From the NCBI GenBank assembly GCA_020698575.1, contig CM036254.1, forward strand, positions 34,655,393 to 34,719,392: a stretch of DNA of 64,000 nt, in the 5' to 3' direction. The translations under genes and the position numbers were made by a program. This DNA is from Bostrychus sinensis. Taxonomy: Eukaryota; Chordata; Actinopteri; Gobiiformes; Eleotridae. The notes beneath the pieces were generated by a model. That model ran no database searches and was not told the origin of the DNA. It worked only from the letters and a program-made list of their open reading frames with translations. This document shows positions 44,165-54,210 of the stretch, in pieces. Position 1 is the first letter of the stretch. Each line of letters starts with the position of its first letter.

Positions 44165-44640
44165 CACGCCATCTGTGCAATAAGAATGGCCCGACGGTGG
44201 GACGCTAATAAACAACGCCAATGCCACGGCACGCTCCGAGGCCGAGAGCAAATTAAACCGATAAGAGACTGCGACTTTTGTGGGCGAACGACTCCCTCCA
44301 AGACACAAGCGTCCACTGATGGGACACATAAAGCAGAGCCTAAGTAGGAGACGTGCGATAAGCCCAGGAGATGACAGGAGAGGAGAGCATTTATTTTTTG
44401 GGGGGAAGGGGGGGGGGGGGGGCAGGATGACTGGGAGGAATCAGCTGAGTGAGCGATGGTGGCCAAGCGTCACCGTGTCAGTGTGCGCAGATTCAATTAG
44501 CTCACAATGAAAGGGCTAATGATGGGCTGGCAGCTCCACCAGAGTGTTACGTAAGGGATATCCAAGCACAGAGCAGGGACATATGCCTCAAGATTGCTAT
44601 TTATAATCGGCTAATTGGGATACATTTTTAAAAAGCATTG
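44165..44640. promoter_or_regulatory. Strong candidate intronic enhancer / conserved block
   Basis: Repeat-free apart from a G-run at 44400-44421. Sites seen: GACGCTAATAAACAACGCC (44200), GATTCAATTAGCTCACAATG (44491), GGGCTAATGATGGG (44513), CGGCTAATTGGG (44609), TATTTATAATCGG (44600). Clustered TAAT cores and CACAATG (Sox-like) within 120 bp look like a developmental enhancer. Overlapping small frames on three readings have no domain. Enhancer status is inference. Confidence 0.45.
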
Positions 44641-44869
44641 CATGTTTGGAGCATAATCAGTGATGGGACTTAGTGCAGAGATGTAAAATGCAGTGCTGGC
44701 TATTTCTGATTTACAGTGTATTAAAATAATGCTTTTTGATCTGGGGACACACGGACCATCATTTTGATTTGCATTTGAACTTTTCTACTTAGATGAATAT
44801 ATAGTTAAGCAGATTTGAATTGCAGGAAATCAGTGTAATCATGTAATGGTGCATTGTAATAGGAGTAGG

Positions 44870-44972
44870 AATCCAAGGAGGTTGTGAGCTCAATTCTCGG
44901 GCTGGCCGTCACATGATCTTTACTGCATGTTCTCCCTGTGTTACTGTGGTTAGTTACTGATTAGGTTACTGT
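44870..44972 (+). repeat. Fragment of the 63120-type repeat
   Basis: GGGCTGGCCGTCACATGATC then CTGCATGTTCTCCCTGTGTTA matches 63125-63190. It abuts element E copy A at 44974. Confidence 0.5.
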
Positions 44973-44973
44973 T

Positions 44974-45692
44974 AGTCTGGTTCATCTCTCGGAGGGAAGT
45001 GTTTCTCTCCAGTCAATTTGGAACTGGCCTATCACAGCCGTTTATCTGCAGCACATCTTACAAATGCAGAAGCTAACCAAAGCAGAGCTACAGAGAGAAT
45101 TTAATAACTTCTCTGAACTGAATAACATTGTTTAGTGCTTTCCTTTGTCGCCTGTTGGTTCTGCTGAAGTCCTTGTTGTTCAGTGCTCTGTGGGATTTTT
45201 TACTTTGTCTTGTTTCCATTTTAACAACAGTAAAGTCCTGTTGACGTCCAACGTAATGACCACATTCAAACAAACGCACCTTTTTCACAATTCTTTGTAC
45301 AACTGGCTTCTGCTGCTGTCCCCATTCAGAAATAAGTACAGAAATTTCTCAGAATATGCCATATTTGGGTGTTTTATGTTGTTCCCTCAACAAAAACATA
45401 CTAATACTTGTGTTTTATTTCATTCATGCCTGTTTGAATAACCCTGTATTTGACCAATCAACAAGCCCTCTACATCCAGTCTGCTCTCATTCATTTATCC
45501 CAAAAACAGTGTACAGCTCTGTTTCCACTGATTACGTCACAGACATTTTTCATTTTGGAGTAAAATGGCAGTTTGAGAAAGGTAATAAACAGCTTTTTTC
45601 TATGTTATGTTCAAAAGGCTGTAACAGAACTACACTCTGCTGCCCTCTGCTGGTCTCTTCACCTGTTTCTTTATGGCACCAGCAGAGTACTT
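44974..45692 (+). mobile_element. Unclassified element 'E', copy A (719 bp)
   Basis: About 97% identical by eye to 51489-52204, about 6.5 kb downstream, same orientation. Key words: GGGAAGTGTTTCTCTCCAGT, TTGACGTCCAACGTAATGAC, CAAACGCACCTTTTTCAC, GAATAACCCTGTATTTGACC, CACTCTGCTGCCCTCTGCTGG and a closing TGGCACCAGCAGAGTACTT. Open frames here are short and are not conserved between copies. No RT, transposase or LTR features recognised. Confidence 0.8.
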
Positions 45693-45776
45693 GTGACAGC
45701 TTAATGTGATTTTTGAATTGTTCAGTTGATCAAAACACTTGACCTTCTTGGATTTGCTTAAAACATTTCATCCACT

Positions 45777-46400
45777 AAACCACTCTTTCTGAAGCATAAG
45801 CTCTACAAACTATGCTCTAATGGCTTCTTTTCAACAGTGTGCAGTGACTTACAGACTTGGAACTCGCAGGAGGAATACAATAGCTTTTGCAATTCAAACA
45901 TTAAGATCTCAGTTTGTTTGTATGTATCACAATTTCTCTCTTTTTTTTTTTTTTTTGGAATGTTACAAGTTTGAGACTTGCTCTTCACTTCTGTTTGTAA
46001 CTAATTTAAAATTTTTAACACGCTTCCATGTAATATCTTTCTGAGCAAAAAACTTTGGTGCCACAAACACTGCACTTTTGCATCAATGGGCTACTGCCAA
46101 CTCAAAAGTTAAACCACTCTTTCTGAAGCATAAGCGCTACACACCTTTCTTTTCAAGAGCACAGTTTTTAGTGTGCAGTGACCTCTCCATGTATTGGCTT
46201 GTAATATTTTTTTTTATGAAAAAGATCTTGACTTGTTTCTATCACAGTTTCTAATTTTGCAGTTTTTGTTTGAGTGTTACAAATGTCATGTTTTACCAGT
46301 TTGTGACTTGCCCCTAGCTTCTGTTTGTGACTAATTATATTTACATTTCTAAGACATTTTATCTTTCTGAGCAAAAACTTTGGTTCCACAAACACTGCAC
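45777..46400 (+). repeat. Diverged tandem duplication, ~300-bp unit x2
   Basis: Unit 1 45777-46075, unit 2 46111-46400. Both start AAACCACTCTTTCTGAAGCA, continue with GTGTGCAGTGAC, TTACAA...TGACTTGC or TTACAA...AGACTTGC and CTTCTGTTTGT.ACTAATT, and end TTTGGTKCCACAAACACTGCAC. Identity is roughly three quarters by eye. Confidence 0.8.
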
Positions 46401-47145
46401 GACTACCGCCTACTTTAATCAAACAAAAGCGTAGAAGGCTAGAGTGATCGAAAATTGCTGTCTGCTCTCCACATAACAGTCCTATACTCTTTAATTTTGT
46501 GTAAATGTATATTTTCCAAACTCATCCACTACATTTTATTTCGTCTCCAGCCGCTCTACTCGCCACCAATGTGCATTGACTTGTGTTGGTTTTTAATTAG
46601 CGGCATTGAACAAGTTTAATTGTGTAATTGCATTAGCTCAGTCAGTTTGGTAAACAGCAGAGAATCTAATTAAGCCTCTTTCCCACCCATACACATATAG
46701 ACAGAGTGTACAATGGTGCTGGATCCACTTATGGCAAACAGTATTGTTGTAATTATCCGCATTTGAAGAAATACTTAGTGTGCTGAATATGCATGAAGCT
46801 GAACATCCACTGTCTGAGTCTCAAAGTCTCTCTGAAAATATGATTTGGGAGTGTTACAGACACAAATTACACTCATTAGTCAGTTTGACACTTTGTACTG
46901 AGTTAGTGGACCTTGACTGTAGCACTTTATGAATATGTTCTAAATGTGTGTGTATTGGGTACTTTCTGCCAGCATCTTCTGTAGTACCAAAGAATCTAAT
47001 TGCTCACACTCATTCATTCTTCAGCATAAGCAAGTATAGTAGCCACGTCTGCCAGAGTCATGAGTGGCTGGAACTATACCAGCAACTATGGGCATTAGGC
47101 GGGGTACTCCCAGGACAAGGACCAGTTAGATGCACTGCTGAGACT
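46400..47145. other. Low-copy intron; weak conserved-block candidate at 46540-46700
   Basis: 46540-46700 holds TTTTTAATTAGCGGCATTGA and GAATCTAATTAAGCC in repeat-free sequence. Nothing else recognised. Confidence 0.3.
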
Positions 47146-47283
47146 GAAAGTTGCAAAAACTCAAGGCAACAAAATCCCTCAAGATTCTTTTGTTTTAGGG
47201 GTTATTTCTTGAAAACTTGAGATTTTGAGTTAGCCCCAAAACTCAAAAATCTTGAGGCATCCTGTTGTTTTTTACAGTGTACT
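47145..47283. mobile_element. CAYTGTAAA-family MITE, short palindromic copy
   Basis: GCAAAAACTCAAGGCAACAAAATCC at the left and its reverse form ending CATCCTGTTG-TTTTTTACAGTG at the right. Inner words CTCAAGATTCTT / AAATCTTGAGG pair. Confidence 0.65.
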
Positions 47284-47521
47284 CGGGAACAGGTACTGAC
47301 ATTTTTGTTAAAGTAATGTTCTCTACTATGTTTCCTGGTCCATAGAAACCAAGGAAGATGCATACAGGAGATTCTAGGTACTTATGCATTTTGGTATGCC
47401 ATGATGTTACCTATAAAGCCCTAACCGTAACATTGATGCTAAACTTAATCTCAATGAACATAGGGCCAACCCCCATTCACTTGGGCTGTGGCTGCTTCAT
47501 GGTCTTTTGCAGTGCAATTCC

Positions 47522-47856
47522 TAATAGTAATAATAGTAAAAATAATAGCCCAGTCATGTATAGAGCTTTTCTAGACACTCAAAGTTGTATTACTCATTCA
47601 CATATACTCAGTGGTGGAGAGCTGTAACCACGGCTGTCCTGGGGCAGACTGACAGAGACGTGGCTACCATTTAGCACCTACAGACTCTCTGACCTCCACC
47701 AAACACACTCACACTGACACATTCATACAGGCAAGGCGGGTGTAGTGTCTAGGCCAAGGACACAACAGCAATATGCAATGCTATTAGTGGGGATTGATCT
47801 GCCAACCTTACTTGTTTGTGAGTGAATGGCTCTACCTACTGAGCTTCTACCACCCC
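47522..47856 (-). mobile_element. tRNA-derived SINE, copy 3 (minus strand)
   Basis: Read on the minus strand: GGTGGTAGAAGCTCAGTAGGTAGAG (A box region), GGTTGGCAGATCAATCC (B box), GTGTCCTTGGCCTAGACAC, CTGCCCCAGGACAGCCGTGG and an AATAAT tail near 47523-47545. Same family as 11897 and 14442. Confidence 0.85.
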
Positions 47857-47879
47857 AAGATTTTTTGCATCTTACTGCT

Positions 47880-48045
47880 TAGTCCCGGTTTATATCTGGT
47901 TTAGTTCTGGTAGATCTTGGGTAGGCCTGGTTTAGATTTGCTTCAGCCCTTGTTTAGTCCTGGATGCATCTTAGTTTCATCTCCATACTTATTTAGTACC
48001 ATTTTCTTTTCTATTTTTTGCTTTAATCCTTGTTTTAGACCTGGG
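47880..48045 (+). repeat. GGTTTAGTYCTGG minisatellite, short array
   Basis: About ten diverged units (GTCCCGGTTTATATCTGG, GTTTAGTTCTGG, TTGTTTAGTCCTGG) of the 27536 type. It directly precedes the hAT end at 48048. Confidence 0.65.
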
Positions 48046-48047
48046 TT

Positions 48048-48140
48048 CAGGGCCGGCCCTTCCTATAGGCAAACTAAGCAGCTGCATAGGGCCCCACAGA
48101 CATTAGAGGGCCCCATTATTTGCTTATTTGCCTACTCTAT
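48048..48140 (+). mobile_element. hAT end fragment (CAGGGCCGGCC)
   Basis: CAGGGCCGGCCCTTCCTATA then GGCAAACTAAGCAGCTGCAT and AGGGCCCC. A close relative of 54111-54210. Confidence 0.65.
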
Positions 48141-48880
48141 CTGATTGATAATCTGGTAATAATAGTCTAGTCTAAGTTTGAGAATCACTAACCAGTTCAT
48201 CTATAAATGCATGGCTTTGGGCATTGGGTGGAAGCCAGAGTATGCAGAGATTGTGACACAGCCAACTTCTGTTTTTACTTGTCCTCCAGGACCAACTTAA
48301 AGAAATTTAAGTATGAATTTAAAATATTGAAAAAAAAAAAATGCTTGCAAGTCACAGAACAGTGCATCACAGAGCTAACAGTTGTAACTAAATGGAGCGT
48401 TGCCTTCAGAATGCCCCCGAGATGAAACGTGCCTCTCGACAGCTTCAGATGTATTTTTGTGTCAGTGGTACATAATATTATGATAATTATGAAAATGAAA
48501 GTGGGTTAGCTTCTGTTTACTGCTGATTGTTGAGCTGCTCTTTCAGCTCGGGAGCCGTCCAAAACAATTTCAACTTGTTTACAGAAAAGACACATCTCAT
48601 TCACTGTACTTATTTCTAAGGAGCGCCGCAATGTTGAAAATCAAAAATAATGCATCTTGCAGAAAACTGTAATTAATTGAGAACTGGATGGGAGGAAGAG
48701 AAGTTAGAAAAGACTGTTACAATTACTGAATGAAATGACAAATTGCTTACAATCAACTTAGAGTAAGACACTTGCTTTTTCTTTTTTTTTTTTTTAAGAA
48801 ATTGTGTGTTCTATCTACTGTGTTAAGGGCCTTGTTTGTGAATTTCTGGCTTCTTTTAAGAATTTTAAAGATATTGTTGT
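48140..48880. other. Low-copy intron; weak conserved-block candidate at 48480-48680
   Basis: 48480-48680 is repeat-free with GAAAATGAAAGTGGGTTAGC, GCTGCTCTTTCAGCTCGGGAG and CTGTAATTAATTGAG. No coding signature. Confidence 0.3.
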
Positions 48881-49200
48881 CCTTTAAAGGAGATGTATTC
48901 TGCTTTTATTTATATTTTTTAACCAATCATGGTCACCTCTAAAACGGCAGTATGTTTTACAACCTTTAAAAACATTATCTGACTAAAAAAACACACGAAG
49001 AGACAAGCAGAGGACAACAGAGTGCAGGAGATGTTGCCGTCTTTTGAACACAAATAGAGGAAAAAAGTTTTAATTTCCTTAAACTTTTTCTATGATGCCA
49101 TTTCACTGTAAATTGAGAGGAGGAATCAGAGGAAACAGAGCTGTACATGTTTTTTTTTTTTTTTTTTTTTTTTTGATAGATGAATGAGAGCACAGGGCTT
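48880..49200 (-). mobile_element. Unclassified element 'E', right-end copy (minus)
   Basis: On the minus strand it contains TACACTGT-less remnants of CAAGCCCTGTGCTCTCATTC, GTACAGCTCTGTTTCC and TGCACTCTGTTGTCCTCTGC. It continues into TTTTTTAGTCAGATAATG and ends GCAGAATACATCTCCTTTAAAGG, the same right end as 52215-52330. Poly-T at 49150-49174 interrupts it. Confidence 0.65.
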
Positions 49201-50110
49201 GATAATTGGTCAGCACTTCCTGGAGTGGGTGGAGATTTGTGGGACAGGCGGAGGTACCAAGCATTCTGAGGCCTCAGAATGGCCTTGCCAGAGAATAAAA
49301 TATTACTTAAAGAAGTGTCAAGGAAATGGGTATGTTTTTGATGACACATCATAACATGGTAGAAAGCTCAGAAAAAGTCTATTTTGCAGAATATATACAT
49401 TTTGAGCTTCTTCCAAATAGTGCATTTTGTGGATTTACTGTTTGCGCATTAGTTTTTACACAAAATGCATATTAAAAATGTTATGCATACAGTTCTGTCC
49501 CAGCACAAATTCCTTTAAACAATAAACAGATTTAAATGTATGTAAGAATCTCCAAATCTTGGCGTGTTACCACAGACAGATGGAGAGCCCTACTGTCTAG
49601 TCTAAAGTGAGCATTTTTTCTATTCCTCCCAGACTCACAGAGCAGACATTAAAGAGAATGAAGAAAATAAAGAAAGACATTTTAGTTTATGCTGAATAAT
49701 TCTTCTTAGTGCAGTGTTAAAGACATTTAACACTTTCTTGTTTTAATGGATAAGAGCCATGTGGGTTAAACATGGAGTTGCTGCATATTTTTATGCCAGT
49801 GAGAAACTAGTGAGACAAGGATATAAAAGTATTTAAAAGGCAAAAATAAACTGAACAAAAAACCTTTCTCCAGATCTTGAGCTAGGATCTTGGTTAGGAG
49901 TACTTTTAGCTGCAGGATTAGCCTGTTGTGCATGTTTTTGTTAGGTTGATGGGACAAACGAGCACACAGAAGAAAAAAACATGGCCCATCCCAGCATCAA
50001 ACTCAGGACCTTCTTGTGACAGTGCTACTCATATTGCCACCTTGTCAAGAGTTTTAGCATCCAGACATATTTGTGAGGGCTTGTCTGGGTTAGTATTGTG
50101 CCTGTTGGCT
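49200..50110. other. Intron, nothing recognised
   Basis: AT-rich with no family signature seen. Confidence 0.3.
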
Positions 50111-50480
50111 ATCAATAAAGCTAGTTTTCAAGGTAGAATAGATGTCGGACATCAATGGGACTTTACTGTTGTTAAAATTTCAAAAATACAAAGAAAAAAA
50201 TCCCACAGAAGACAGAGGACACGAGCGAGGACTTTACCAGAACTAATAGATGGCAAAGGAAAGCACTAAACGCCGTTAATCAGGTCAAAGAAGTTATTAA
50301 ATTAGTTTGGTAGCCAGCGCTACCTTGGTTAGCTCTTCCGCATTCTTAAGACATGCTTCAGATAAATGGCTGTGATAGAATCCAGTTCCAAATTGACCGG
50401 AGAGAAACGCTTCCCTCCGAGTGAGGAACCAGACTGTCCTGCTTTTGAAAAGAAAGTTGGAGAGGCTGGCTCACCAGGCT
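50110..50480 (-). mobile_element. Unclassified element 'E', left-end copy (minus)
   Basis: Minus strand: GCCTCTCCAACTTTCTTTTC, AAAAGCAGGACAGTCTGGTT, CCTCACTCGGAGGGAAGCG, then GCGTTTAGTGCTTTCCTTTGCC and AACAACAGTAAAGTCCCATT. It starts upstream of the copy A boundary and so helps define the element's left end. Confidence 0.7.
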
Positions 50481-50589
50481 ACTCCAGCCCGCCCAATACC
50501 AATACAAAACCTATCTTATCTTGATGTCTTTCCTCTATATTTTCTCATTTTGACCAAGTACCATTAAACCATCCGTGAGTATGTTGGTG

Positions 50590-50830
50590 TAAGGCTGGAT
50601 TTGGCTTTCTCTCAGGAAATAGTAAGGCCAAGATCTACTCAGAGTCTTGGTAAACTAAGGGAAGGCAAGAAGGGCCAGAGTAATTTGGTGGACTTCCTCA
50701 TCAAGGCGGCCTTTCAAGTCAGCAGGTTTGATGTGTTAATACCATGCAAATCTATGCAAATGAACTCTCATTTTCCCCTTCCTCTCCCTCCCCCATGGAC
50801 TTTAAATAAATAACCTGCCATTAGTTTTGT
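50590..50830. promoter_or_regulatory. Candidate enhancer with tandem octamer sites
   Basis: Repeat-free block carrying two perfect ATGCAAAT octamers at 50744-50751 and 50754-50761, start-to-start 10 bp (one helical turn), followed by a pyrimidine-rich stretch CCCCTTCCTCTCCCTCCC. A 70-codon frame covers it without recognisable domains. POU-factor binding is an inference from the motif. Confidence 0.45.
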
Positions 50831-51340
50831 GCAGAGAAATATAACGAGTCAGCCCGAGTTCTGCAAAGAAGCTACATTTTCCATCTTCCTCGGAGATTCC
50901 TTCCCACCACCTCTCTCTCCTGAACTCTGGCCTTGGCTATAAATTTTTGCGCGACTATAAGGACAGTGAAGGGAAATGGTTGTGACAGTAAAAAGAAGAA
51001 AGGATCTGAAATATATATTTACATGAAGGATTAGAGAAGAGAGAGGTGCAGGAGGTGAGAGGTGAAAAGACAGAGAATAAGTAAAGACTAGCTGTGTGTG
51101 CAATATTAAAGAGCTGCCAAGTCCCTGCTGCTACCTGGGAGCTAACGAGAGCGGGCTGCAGGGGGAGGATGACTGTCAGGGGAAAGTCAGGGACAATGGG
51201 AGAAAAATATCCTAAACTTTCTTATCTTCAACGTTCAGTATGTATCAATGTTGGTATCTTTCCAGTTGGACTTGCCGCCGCCATCTCTCCTGAGTAGTTC
51301 CTCCACTGTCAAAAATGCTTTATAGGAAAGTCCAAATGAG
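50830..51340. other. Low-copy intron, possible continuation of the regulatory block
   Basis: Repeat-free, mixed composition to about 51300. No gene recognised. Confidence 0.3.
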
Positions 51341-51344
51341 ATGA

Positions 51345-51446
51345 AGGGGTGACAGCGGTTTGAGCTTTGGCCCACCAACCGGTGGGTCGATGGTTCAAAC
51401 CCTGCTCGAAACACGTGTTGGTGCTGTGTCCCTGGGCAAGACTAGC
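51345..51446 (+). mobile_element. SINE head fragment joined to element E
   Basis: tRNA-like GGGGTGACAGCGGTTTGAGC, B-box-like CGATGGTTCAAACCC and the SINE word GTGTCCCTGGGCAAGAC end exactly where element E begins (about 51447). Confidence 0.6.
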
Positions 51447-52330
51447 ATGGCGAGCCGGCCTCTCCTACTTTCTTTTCAAAAGCTGGACAGTCTGGTTCAT
51501 CTCTCGAAGGGAAGTGTTTCTCTCCAGTCAATTTGGAACTGGCCTATCACAGCCATTTATCTGCAGCACGTCTTACAAATGCAGAAGCTAACCAAAGCAG
51601 AGCTACAGAGAGAATTTAATAACTTCTCTGAACTGAATAACGTCGTTTAGTGCTTTCCTTTGTCACTTGTTGGTTCTGCTGAAGTCCTCGTTGTTCAGTC
51701 CTCTGTGGGATTTTTTACTTTGTCTTGTTTCCATTTTAACAACAGTAAAGTCCTGTTGACGTCCAACGTAACGACCACATTCAAACAAACGCACCTTTTT
51801 CACAATTATTTGTACAACTGGCTTCTGCTGCTGTCCCCATTCAGAAATAAGTACAGAGGTTCTCAGAATATGCCATATTTTGGTGTTTTATGTTGTTCCC
51901 TCACCAAAAACATACTAATACTTGTGTTTTGTTTCATTCATGCCTGTTTGAATAACCCTGTATTTGACCAATCAACAAGCCCTCTACATCCAGTCTGCTC
52001 TCATTCATTTATCCCAAAAACAGTGTACAGCTCTGTTTCCACTGATTCGTCACAGACATTTTTCATTTTGGAGTAAAATGGCAGTTTGAGAAAGGTAATA
52101 AACAGCTTTTTTCTATGTTATGTTCAAAAGGCTGTAAGCAAACTACACTCTGCTGCCCTCTGCTGGTCTCTTCACCTGTTTCTTTATGGCACCAGCAGAG
52201 TACTTATTAAAAACGTTCTTTTTTAGTCACATAATGTTTTTAAAGGTTGGAAAATGTACTGCTGTTCTAGAGGTAACCAAGATTGATATAAAAATATGAA
52301 TAAAAACAGAATATATTTCCTGTAAAAAAT
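51447..52330 (+). mobile_element. Unclassified element 'E', copy B (most complete)
   Basis: Left end near GGCGAGCCGGCCTCTCCTACTTTC, then the 716-bp part shared with copy A (51489-52204). The right segment, TTTTTTAGTCACATAATG to GAATATATTTCCTGTAAAAAAT, is shared with 48880-48985 in inverse. Contains no conserved reading frame. Confidence 0.75.
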
Positions 52331-52524
52331 AATAAAATGAAGCCCGGATGAGGTCTCAGAGGCTTGTTTTTTTCTCAGAGATTACTTTTATTATGTGGCT
52401 ATTGACTGAATAATTAGTTTTCCTTGAATACAAGGGGGAAAATCAGGTGGTCCATCTTGTAGCATGATTGACAGTAGCAAGCTTTAGCCATAATAAATTC
52501 TCAGACGAAGCATGATAACAGATG

Positions 52525-52620
52525 GGATTTATTATTTATTTGACGGGGACAAAACACAACATGCCTCTATGGTACAGCTAAAAGATTAAAGTTCTAAGCC
52601 ATAAATATGAGTTTAGAGAG
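52525..52620 (-). mobile_element. LINE 3' tail fragment
   Basis: TTTATTATTTATTTGACGGG followed by GACAAAACACAACATGCC resembles the tails at 39940 and 57395. Confidence 0.45.
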
Positions 52621-52744
52621 TGATACCTTGGCCTTTCAAAATTTAATAATTCTGGGCCTTCCTTCAGAATTGACATGGGACAAAAAAAACCTTTCGCTTC
52701 AAAGCTGAGTCAAGCATGGTTTTTTTTTTTGTTGTTGTTGTTTT

Positions 52745-53060
52745 TTTTCTGATTTGGTCAAATTTTCTCTATGGAGCTCCCCTTAAAGGTTCTATATTCT
52801 GTTTTTTGTTGTTGTTGTTGTTGTTTTTTTAGGGTTTTGAAATCATTTTGGACACCTTTCCATTAGTATTTCAGGTTTTATAACTTAAAATAATATATCT
52901 GTCTATGGAATACATTTTCTTTTGGGGAGCTGTTACTTTGACTTTACAAAGAACGCTTGGTGTCTGTGGCCCCCTGCTGGCAATGGTGAGGAATGGGCAG
53001 AGCATAAAATGGCTATTTTGCACGATTTTTAGCAACATAAAGCTAACCGATAGATGAATG
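52745..53060. repeat. Mixed repeat remnants
   Basis: TTCTCTATGGAGCTCCCCTT is the 7393-type repeat. GTTCTATATTCTGTTTTTTG with a (GTT)n run then resembles the right end of element E. GGCCCCCTGCTGGCAATGG follows. Boundaries unclear. Confidence 0.4.
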
Positions 53061-53380
53061 AACTGACTGCTTTGTAGTGAAGGTGGTTTATGTCTGAAAT
53101 GATCAGTATGAGTCCGGTGACGGTGTATGGGCTTCTCATTTCACGTGTCTATGTAGAGCCATGAGATGGAGCATTTTCAGCTCTTGCACAAGAGACAGTA
53201 TCAGCATACAGAAATATGTTGTTTCGCTTTAAATTCTAAAATGTTCAGATGCGGATACCAAAACCTTTTCTTGGTAGCAAGCTTGATTCTCGTAAGGTTT
53301 GCCAGAATAAAAACTCACATTGTGCTTCCAATCTGGTTAGGTTATGATTAGGTTATGTCAAACTAACAGCTTCTCACATG
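53060..53380. other. Intron, nothing recognised
   Basis: No feature supported. Confidence 0.3.
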
Positions 53381-53384
53381 AAAC

Positions 53385-53860
53385 ACAGAGGTCTTGTCTC
53401 GTGCGGGTCTGCCTAGCATGTTTACCTTACTCAGGCAACGCAGACTCCGCTGGTTAGGTCACGTTCACCGTATGCCAGACAGCCCCATCCCCAAAGACTT
53501 GCTGTATGGTGAGCTGGCCACTGGAAGTAGACGCACTGGACGCCCACAGCTGCGATACCGAGACATTGTGAGGCGTGACATGAAGGCTGTGGATATCGAC
53601 ACAGAGATCTGGGAAAATCTCGCAGCTGATCCGTCACAATGGAGAGGAGCCGTGATCAAGCACCTCAAAACAGGAGAAATGAAGCTGACACAAGCCGCCA
53701 CAGAGAGGCGGGCCCGCAGAAAGCTTTGTGTCAGTTATGTCCAACAGACAGCATACACATGCAACACTTGTAACAAGGACTGCCATTCACACATTGATCT
53801 TCACAGTCATAGCCGCCGATGCTCCAGCCAAGCATACAATTAGGATGTTATACCCATGGT
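53385..53860 (+). mobile_element. Non-LTR retrotransposon ORF2 C-terminus with zinc finger
   Basis: Open frame of 149 codons (53394-53843). RRLRWLGHVHRMPDSPIPKD, LLYGELATGSRRTGRPQLRY, RDIVRRDMKAVDID and WENLAADPSQWR are the conserved end of a metazoan LINE ORF2. It closes with a Cys/His-rich segment: CNTCNKDCHSHIDLHSHSRR then C. The RT domain is missing, so the copy is strongly 5'-truncated, but the frame is intact to its stop at 53841-53843. The Met is not a real start. A short 3' UTR follows (CATGGTCGATCCTGACCGAC). Confidence 0.85.
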
Positions 53861-54110
53861 CGATCCTGACCGACGGAGGCCTATTATTGTTAGCCTAGTT
53901 TTCACTGGCTGTAGTTTGATGCACTCTGGACTCAATGTGAATTGGAGTCTGCAACAAAACCTTGCATTTGTTCTAAATAAGAGGCTAATTCAAAAGTATT
54001 GCAAGACTCATAATCTGTTTTATTATAGAAACTGCAAATTGTAAGCACTGAAATCCATTTTGCCATGCTGATGATAATGTACTTGCATATAAAACTCTGC
54101 TGGTTCGACT

Positions 54111-54210
54111 CAGGGTCTTCCCTTTTTATAGGCAAACTAAGCAGCTGCATAGGGCCCCACAGACCTTAGAGGGCCCCATTATTTGCTTATTTAATTTATT
54201 TGCCATCTCC
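54111..54210 (+). mobile_element. hAT end fragment (CAGGGTCTTCCC)
   Basis: Shares AGGCAAACTAAGCAGCTGCA and TAGAGGGCCCCATTATTTGC with 48048-48140. Confidence 0.65.

Noticed and set aside
44974..52204. Segmental duplication of a 7-kb region
   Set aside because: Only the 0.7-kb element is shared between the two sites; flanks are unrelated, so independent insertion is more likely.
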